Source: Anaerococcus pacaensis 9403502
GTDB taxonomy: Bacteria; Bacillota; Clostridia; Tissierellales; Peptoniphilaceae
Reading direction: 5' to 3'
DNA length: 64,000 nucleotides
NCBI GenBank assembly: GCA_000308255.3
Contig: HG326664.1
Span: 177,368-241,367 of the forward strand
Numbering within the stretch: position 1 is the stretch's first letter; each line of letters begins with the position of its first letter. This document shows, in pieces, positions 59,538 to 64,000 of the stretch. The notes beneath the pieces were generated by a model. That model was not told where the DNA came from. It worked only from the letters and a program-made list of their open reading frames with translations, and ran no database searches. A program made the translations under genes and the position numbers.

Positions 59538-61433
59538 CTAGTTTACTACTCCACTATTTTCTGTGTTATATCCACCTAGTTCGTTTATTCTATTTTTAAA
59601 GTTATCTGATTTAAGAATTTGTATCAAATCTTTAATTGAATCAAGTTCTAGATTGTCTTTTTTTAATATAAACTGATATTCTTCATCTTTTAAATATATG
59701 AAATCTATGTCCATTTTTATAGCTGCAGATTCTACGCCAATAGAAAAGTCACAATCTCCATTTTTAACAGCAAGTGCCGCTGATAAATGAGTAGTTACTT
59801 CATTATCATATCCTGCAATATTTTCGGGATCTATGTTTGATTCCTTAAGCAAATAGTCAAATAAAATCCTGGTACCTGCTCCTCTTTGCCTATTTACCAT
59901 AGTTTTATCTAACAAATCATCAATAGAGCGAATCCCTAAAGGATTACCTTTGGCAACATAGATACCTTGCCTGCGGCCAACCACATTTATTTTACTTACT
60001 TCATCTTCCTCAAAAAATAATTTTATAGCATCATTATTGTAGGTCCCAGTTTCATCTAATAGATGGGATGGGGCAATAAGGCAGTCTCCCTCGCTTAAGG
60101 CCTTAAGACCAGCTAGAGATCCAACGTGAGAAGAGGATATGCGGGTGCTTTTATCAGCTACAGCCAGTATATCATTTAGGACATCTAAGACTAAATCGTG
60201 TGATCCAATTGAGACAATTCTGTTCTTAAAAGTTTTCTCTTTTAATGGCCTGTGAAGAGTAATGTCTACCACATCTCCCCTATTATATCCTTCGATATTT
60301 CTTTCAACTATTAAATATCCATCTGAAATAGCTAATGAATATAGGCTCCCAGCCTTGCGGTCAAGAGGGGTTGCAATTATACTGCCATTTACATTTCCAA
60401 GTTTAACTCTAACATATTCTCTATTTTTTAATGATGAAATAACTGGCTTTGTTAACTTTGCACTGATAACTTCTTTATCATCATTTATCAGCCTTAGTTT
60501 TCGTAAGACGGTTGGAATTACTACTTGGTCAAAGACTATGTGGGTAGAGATTGGAAATCCTGGTAGGCCCACAAAAGGAGTTTCATAAATTTTTCCTAGT
60601 ATAGCAGGTTTGCCTGGCTTTATTGATAGGCCGTGTACATAGACTTCTCCAAGGATTTGTACAATTTCTTTCGTAAAATCTTTGCTGCCAGCTGAAGTTC
60701 CAGCGATCAGTGTTACAAAATCACACTCTCTAGCAGCTTTATCAAGGATATTTCTAATATCATCTTTATTGTCCTTAACAATTGGATATACTTTAGAATC
60801 AATTCCATATTTATAAGCTGCATTAACAAGCATAGTGGAATTGGATTCGATAATCTTTCCCATCTCAAGTTCATTTGAACTATCTACTATTTCATTTCCT
60901 GAGGGAATGATTCCTATGAGGGGCTTTTTTAAAACTTTAATTTCATTTACTCCGGTAGATACTAATACTGATAAATCAACTGCGCTTAATTGGTGATATG
61001 ATTCAAAGAGTAAATCTTTTTCTATAACATCCTCGCCTTGGATTCTTATATTCTCCCACGGCCTTACAGGACTTAAAATAGATATCCCATCTTCTTCTAT
61101 TTTCACATCCTCAATCATTATGACAGAGTCATAGGGCTTTATCAGAGCAGCCCCAGTATTACAATAAATAAAGTCTTCATTTTTTATAAATAATGGCTCA
61201 GTCTCTCTTGCTAGCTTTATAAGTTCACTTTCTACCATGAACCCGTCTACAGCAGAAGAATGATAAGCTGGGGAGCTGTATTTGGCGTAAACAGGTTCAG
61301 ATAGGATTCTATCTAGACCATTTTTAGTATCAATTATTTCGTAGTCTTGATTAGTAAAAAATTCTCCTATATTATCATGAAAAATTTTTAAAGCTTTTTC
61401 TAATTCAACTGTATCTAAATATATGTTTCTCAT
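59538..61433 (-). CDS. moeA: MoeA-type molybdopterin molybdenumtransferase fused to a binding-protein-like domain
   Basis: The 631-aa protein has a MoeA part (about residues 1-395: SSPAYHSSAVDGFMVE, IGIIPSGNEIVD, ESNSTMLVNAA, AGTSAGSKDFTKE and VHGLSIKPGKPAILGKI) followed by a periplasmic-binding-like domain (about 405-620: RISSSHVGSLAGLKALSEGDCLIAPSHLL, VNRQRGAGTRILFDYLL). The fusion is known in Clostridia and archaea; the extra domain may sense the metal or cofactor. MoeA inserts molybdate or tungstate into adenylated molybdopterin. ATG 61433 is used, overlapping the upstream moeA stop. Confidence 0.9.
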   Translation of the reverse strand: MRNIYLDTVELEKALKIFHDNIGEFFTNQDYEIIDTKNGLDRILSEPVYAKYSSPAYHSSAVDGFMVESELIKLARETEPLFIKNEDFIYCNTGAALIKPYDSVIMIEDVKIEEDGISILSPVRPWENIRIQGEDVIEKDLLFESYHQLSAVDLSVLVSTGVNEIKVLKKPLIGIIPSGNEIVDSSNELEMGKIIESNSTMLVNAAYKYGIDSKVYPIVKDNKDDIRNILDKAARECDFVTLIAGTSAGSKDFTKEIVQILGEVYVHGLSIKPGKPAILGKIYETPFVGLPGFPISTHIVFDQVVIPTVLRKLRLINDDKEVISAKLTKPVISSLKNREYVRVKLGNVNGSIIATPLDRKAGSLYSLAISDGYLIVERNIEGYNRGDVVDITLHRPLKEKTFKNRIVSIGSHDLVLDVLNDILAVADKSTRISSSHVGSLAGLKALSEGDCLIAPSHLLDETGTYNNDAIKLFFEEDEVSKINVVGRRQGIYVAKGNPLGIRSIDDLLDKTMVNRQRGAGTRILFDYLLKESNIDPENIAGYDNEVTTHLSAALAVKNGDCDFSIGVESAAIKMDIDFIYLKDEEYQFILKKDNLELDSIKDLIQILKSDNFKNRINELGGYNTENSGVVN

Positions 61434-62647
61434 CTGATTAGACTCACCCACACGCCTTGATTTTCTAGTATACCTTCGCTATATTCATCTATTATTAAAT
61501 ATCCCTTGGCTTTTTTTAACAAAGATATATTATTAGAAAACCCAAAAATCGGTGTGGCGATAAGCTCATCCCCCTCTCTACTGATATCAACTAGGACTAT
61601 CATAGTCTTAGCGCCCTTGGCCGATATATTTCTACTTAGTCTACAATAAACTTCCAAGCTTTTATTTGACCCATAATACTTATAAAAGGCTTTTTCAAAA
61701 ACTGTCTTAAATACAGTAAAGGCACTGATGGGATTACCCGGCAGCCCCAAAATTAGGGTTTTATTATTGATACTTAAGCTGGTTGGTTTGCCTGGTTTTA
61801 TTGAGATCCCATGATATATAAGGCCTGGATTAAGTGTATTTGCTATAACTGGCACAAAGTCTTTGTTCCCTTTAGATGATGATCCTGAGATGACTATCAA
61901 ATCATAGTCTTCTTCCAGTTCATTTTTAATAAGATCCTTATCATCTCTTAGATGCTTAGTAGAATCAACTTCTATTCCCATACTTGTGAGCAAAGCATAT
62001 AGCATATATGAATTAACATCACGTGACTTACCCATTTCAAGTGGGCTTGCAACTGGGATTATTTCATTACCTGTAGATAGGATTTTACATCTTGGCTTCT
62101 TATACACTCTCAATTGTTCATAGCCAAGGCTTGCTGCCATGGCTATTGTTTCAGCATCTATAATCTTACCTTTTTTTTCGTAGACTTCTCCATTTTTGGA
62201 GTCATCCCCAATGTCAATTATATTTTCCATAAAGACCATTGGTTTTGTAATACTGATTAGTTTATCAGATAATATCTCAGTGTGCTCAACTGGTATTACT
62301 GCATCTGCACCATCCGGAACCATGCCCCCGGTATATATTTTAGAAGCTTCTCCTCTATTAATTTTATTTTTAGGAACCTCTCCAATTTCTATCTCCTCTA
62401 TGACCTTAAGCATGCTTGGGATAGTCTCACTTGCCCCAAGGCTATCCTTATAATTTATGGCATAGCCATCCATGGTTGACTTTCTAAATGCTGGTAGGTC
62501 ATCGTGAGATATAAGGTCCTCTGCTAAAATAAAACCTAGAGCCTCGTAAGTTTTAATATTAATTTCTTTTTTTAAGCCAATACGATTCATCGCCTCAACT
62601 TGTAAATTGATAGCTTCATCCATAGACTTTACATCTAGTAAATCCAT
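61430..62647 (-). CDS. moeA: Molybdopterin molybdenumtransferase MoeA
   Basis: The 405-aa protein has the full MoeA layout: LPAFRKSTMDGYAINYKDS, GGMVPDGADAVIPVEHTE, KILSTGNEIIPV, DVNSYMLYALLTSMG, VISGSSSKGNKDFVP and HGISIKPGKPTSLSINNK. A second moeA directly follows. Two MoeA paralogues are common in organisms that use tungsten as well as molybdenum, and one may prefer tungstate. It lies 7 bases after fdhD. Confidence 0.92.
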   Translation of the reverse strand: MDLLDVKSMDEAINLQVEAMNRIGLKKEINIKTYEALGFILAEDLISHDDLPAFRKSTMDGYAINYKDSLGASETIPSMLKVIEEIEIGEVPKNKINRGEASKIYTGGMVPDGADAVIPVEHTEILSDKLISITKPMVFMENIIDIGDDSKNGEVYEKKGKIIDAETIAMAASLGYEQLRVYKKPRCKILSTGNEIIPVASPLEMGKSRDVNSYMLYALLTSMGIEVDSTKHLRDDKDLIKNELEEDYDLIVISGSSSKGNKDFVPVIANTLNPGLIYHGISIKPGKPTSLSINNKTLILGLPGNPISAFTVFKTVFEKAFYKYYGSNKSLEVYCRLSRNISAKGAKTMIVLVDISREGDELIATPIFGFSNNISLLKKAKGYLIIDEYSEGILENQGVWVSLIR

Positions 62648-62654
62648 AATTTTC

Positions 62655-63359
62655 TTAAATTATAATAAGATTATCATTCTTATTATAAATATTAAACCTT
62701 TCATTTCTAGCAAATCCGATTAGGTTAACATCGTGATTCTTTGCAATTTCAATAGATACCGAAGTTGGTGAGGATTGGGAAATTATTAAATTGAAGCCAA
62801 TTTTTAAAATCTTATCGATTATCTGATCACTTATCCTACAAGATGTGAATATAAATTTATCAAATAAATCAATTTCATTTTTAATTATATATCCAATAAG
62901 CTTATCACAAGCATTATTCCTTGCCACATCCTCTTCGAATTTTATAATCTCATAATCTTTTATCAAACCGCAGGAATGGGCTCCTCCAGTTCGTCTAAAA
63001 ACTTCAGATTTATTTTGAAATTCGTCCACCAATTTAAATACTTTATTCCTATCTAGAACAAAATCATAAGCCTTAATCTCAGCCCTAGTAGACTTAGATT
63101 TATTTATGTTCACACAGGCCTTATGATTTGAGATCTCATAATTTTTGATATCTTGATAGGTTCCTATCAAATCTAAACTATACAGGTGTCCGATAACTAA
63201 GTATTCTAAATCTGATGGTGTGCACATTAATGTGCTAATTTTTTTATCATCTACATAGATATCAAAATAATTTTCTACTATTACTTCATCATTAAATTTT
63301 TTTATAGAATCCTTCTCGACTCTTTCTATTTCAAAACTTTTAGTTAATTCCAAAACCAT
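62655..63359 (-). CDS. fdhD: FdhD sulfurtransferase for formate dehydrogenase
   Basis: FdhD transfers sulfur to the bis-MGD cofactor of formate dehydrogenase. The 234-aa protein has CTPSDLEYLVIGHLYSLDLI, the motif RRTGGAHSCGLIKDYEIIKFEEDVARNNACDKLIGYII and TSCRISDQIIDKILKIGFNLIISQSSPTSVSIEIA. One cysteine is kept in the SCGL loop where many homologues have a CxxC. It implies a formate dehydrogenase elsewhere, since none is in the window. It overlaps mobA by 20 bases. Confidence 0.9.
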   Translation of the reverse strand: MVLELTKSFEIERVEKDSIKKFNDEVIVENYFDIYVDDKKISTLMCTPSDLEYLVIGHLYSLDLIGTYQDIKNYEISNHKACVNINKSKSTRAEIKAYDFVLDRNKVFKLVDEFQNKSEVFRRTGGAHSCGLIKDYEIIKFEEDVARNNACDKLIGYIIKNEIDLFDKFIFTSCRISDQIIDKILKIGFNLIISQSSPTSVSIEIAKNHDVNLIGFARNERFNIYNKNDNLIII

Positions 63360-63960
63360 TCTCTTTCAAATACGCTTCCCAATCAGCTGGGTAGTTCAAA
63401 TTGGTAAAAATTTTCTCTATATTTCCTATATTAGTTGTATCATTTGGACCAATCACAGTAGGATTTAAAGTTGCTATAAATCCGTTTAGACTTTTCCTAG
63501 ATGAATTAATATATTTTAATAAATCTTTATGAATATATTTTTTATATAAGCCAAAAAAAGGCTCGAAATACCTCCCATTTTTCCATACAAGCGCCTTATC
63601 ATAATTCTTCGATTTCAAAAAATCTACATAGGTATGGTTAAAATAGGGCATATCGCAAGCTAGTAGCATATTATCCTCATTAGAGGATGCTAACAAACCC
63701 GTATATAAGCCTACCGCTGGACCTAGCTCTTTTATTAAGTCACTTGTTATAATAACATTAGAGGCTAGATCTTCATATCTCTTATCGAAAAACTCTTTGT
63801 TATTTGTAACGATAATTATTTCCGTAAAGTGCTTTTCCAAATTAGCAATAATGGTGTCTATTAAAAAGACACCATTATAACTTAATTGTTGTTTATCACT
63901 ACCCATTCTGCTACTCTTACCGCCAGCTAATACTATAGCAGTAAAATCTCTATGATACAA
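63340..63960 (-). CDS. mobA: Molybdenum cofactor guanylyltransferase
   Basis: MobA adds GMP to molybdopterin to form MGD. The 206-aa protein has the nucleotidyltransferase loop AIVLAGGKSSRMGSDKQQLSYNG, the LLACDMPYFN metal site and GPAVGLYTGLLASS. The frame opens at a TTG (63960) directly after an in-frame TGA, with GGGGTGG upstream. This suggests coupling to a gene ending there. It is the first complete gene of the mobA-fdhD-moeA-moeA-tupABC operon. Confidence 0.9.
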   Translation of the reverse strand: MYHRDFTAIVLAGGKSSRMGSDKQQLSYNGVFLIDTIIANLEKHFTEIIIVTNNKEFFDKRYEDLASNVIITSDLIKELGPAVGLYTGLLASSNEDNMLLACDMPYFNHTYVDFLKSKNYDKALVWKNGRYFEPFFGLYKKYIHKDLLKYINSSRKSLNGFIATLNPTVIGPNDTTNIGNIEKIFTNLNYPADWEAYLKENGFGIN

Positions 63961-64000
63961 TCAACCACCCCAACTAGTATTCATATAAATGCCCATTAGT
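63961..64000 (-). CDS. 3' end of an upstream gene (partial), possibly moaA
   Basis: In the frame ending at TGA 63961-63963 the minus strand reads MGIYMNTSWGG before the stop. It abuts the TTG start of mobA. MoaA proteins end in a conserved Gly-Gly and belong to the same pathway, so moaA is possible. Only eleven residues are visible, so this is a guess. Confidence 0.3.
   Translation of the reverse strand, partial: LMGIYMNTSWGG

Overview
The window is AT-rich, tightly packed bacterial DNA with Firmicute hallmarks: a PTS HPr with His15 and Ser46, a type 1B dihydroorotate dehydrogenase with PyrK, a GlgC/GlgD pair, a long SRP RNA with an Alu domain, and Gram-positive promoters and GGAGG ribosome binding sites. 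The gene set fits an anaerobic member of the Peptoniphilaceae, probably Anaerococcus or a close relative. That assignment is from recollection of family gene content, not from a search.

Layout. 1-5.2 kb: ptsH-ptsI with a CcpA-like regulator and two envelope or stress proteins. 5.2-7.2 kb: a 6S-RNA-like transcript, an RluD-type pseudouridine synthase and NAD kinase. 7.2-10.5 kb: an FHA / RodA-FtsW / penicillin-binding protein operon. 10.5-20.1 kb: a glycogen operon (glgC-glgD-glgA-phosphorylase-like-pulA-pgm). 20.2-25.6 kb: tmRNA, dnaX-ybaB-recR, tRNA-Ser directly joined to SRP RNA, a CBS protein and a 175-bp inverted-repeat element. 25.6-28 kb: a branching-enzyme-like protein and a glucosaminidase. 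28.1-33.7 kb: the complete pyrBICFKDE operon behind one strong promoter. 33.7-38.3 kb: a CYTH protein, a phosphoesterase, a YhaN/YhaO-like pair and a histidine phosphatase. 38.4-42.7 kb: an ABC exporter with a coiled-coil FtsX permease. 43.5-54.1 kb: a type I-C CRISPR-Cas locus. 54.2-56 kb: two secreted proteins. 56.2-64 kb: an aldehyde:ferredoxin-oxidoreductase-like protein, a tungstate transporter (tupABC) and pterin-cofactor genes (moeA x2, fdhD, mobA).

The most striking observation is in the cas3-cas5 gap (51385-51578). A plus-strand, CRISPR-repeat-like element has a 5-bp hairpin followed by exactly the 11-nt I-C handle of the array repeat. It lies just behind a perfect TATAAT. The spacer-like bases that follow match 16 of 17 bases of the cas5-cas8c-cas7-cas4-cas1-cas2 leader, and the matching site is preceded by TTC, the type I-C PAM. 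It looks like a built-in guide by which Cascade represses its own operon, comparable to the CreR/CreA class of crRNA-like RNAs. In the same locus cas1 is broken by a one-base deletion although the array holds 32 well-preserved repeats, and a decayed 33rd repeat lies at the distal end.

A second theme is loss of catalytic residues in otherwise intact genes: a glycogen-phosphorylase-like protein without the PLP lysine, a branching-enzyme-like protein without the nucleophile, a thermonuclease-like lipoprotein without its catalytic residues, and a shortened aldehyde-oxidoreductase-like protein.
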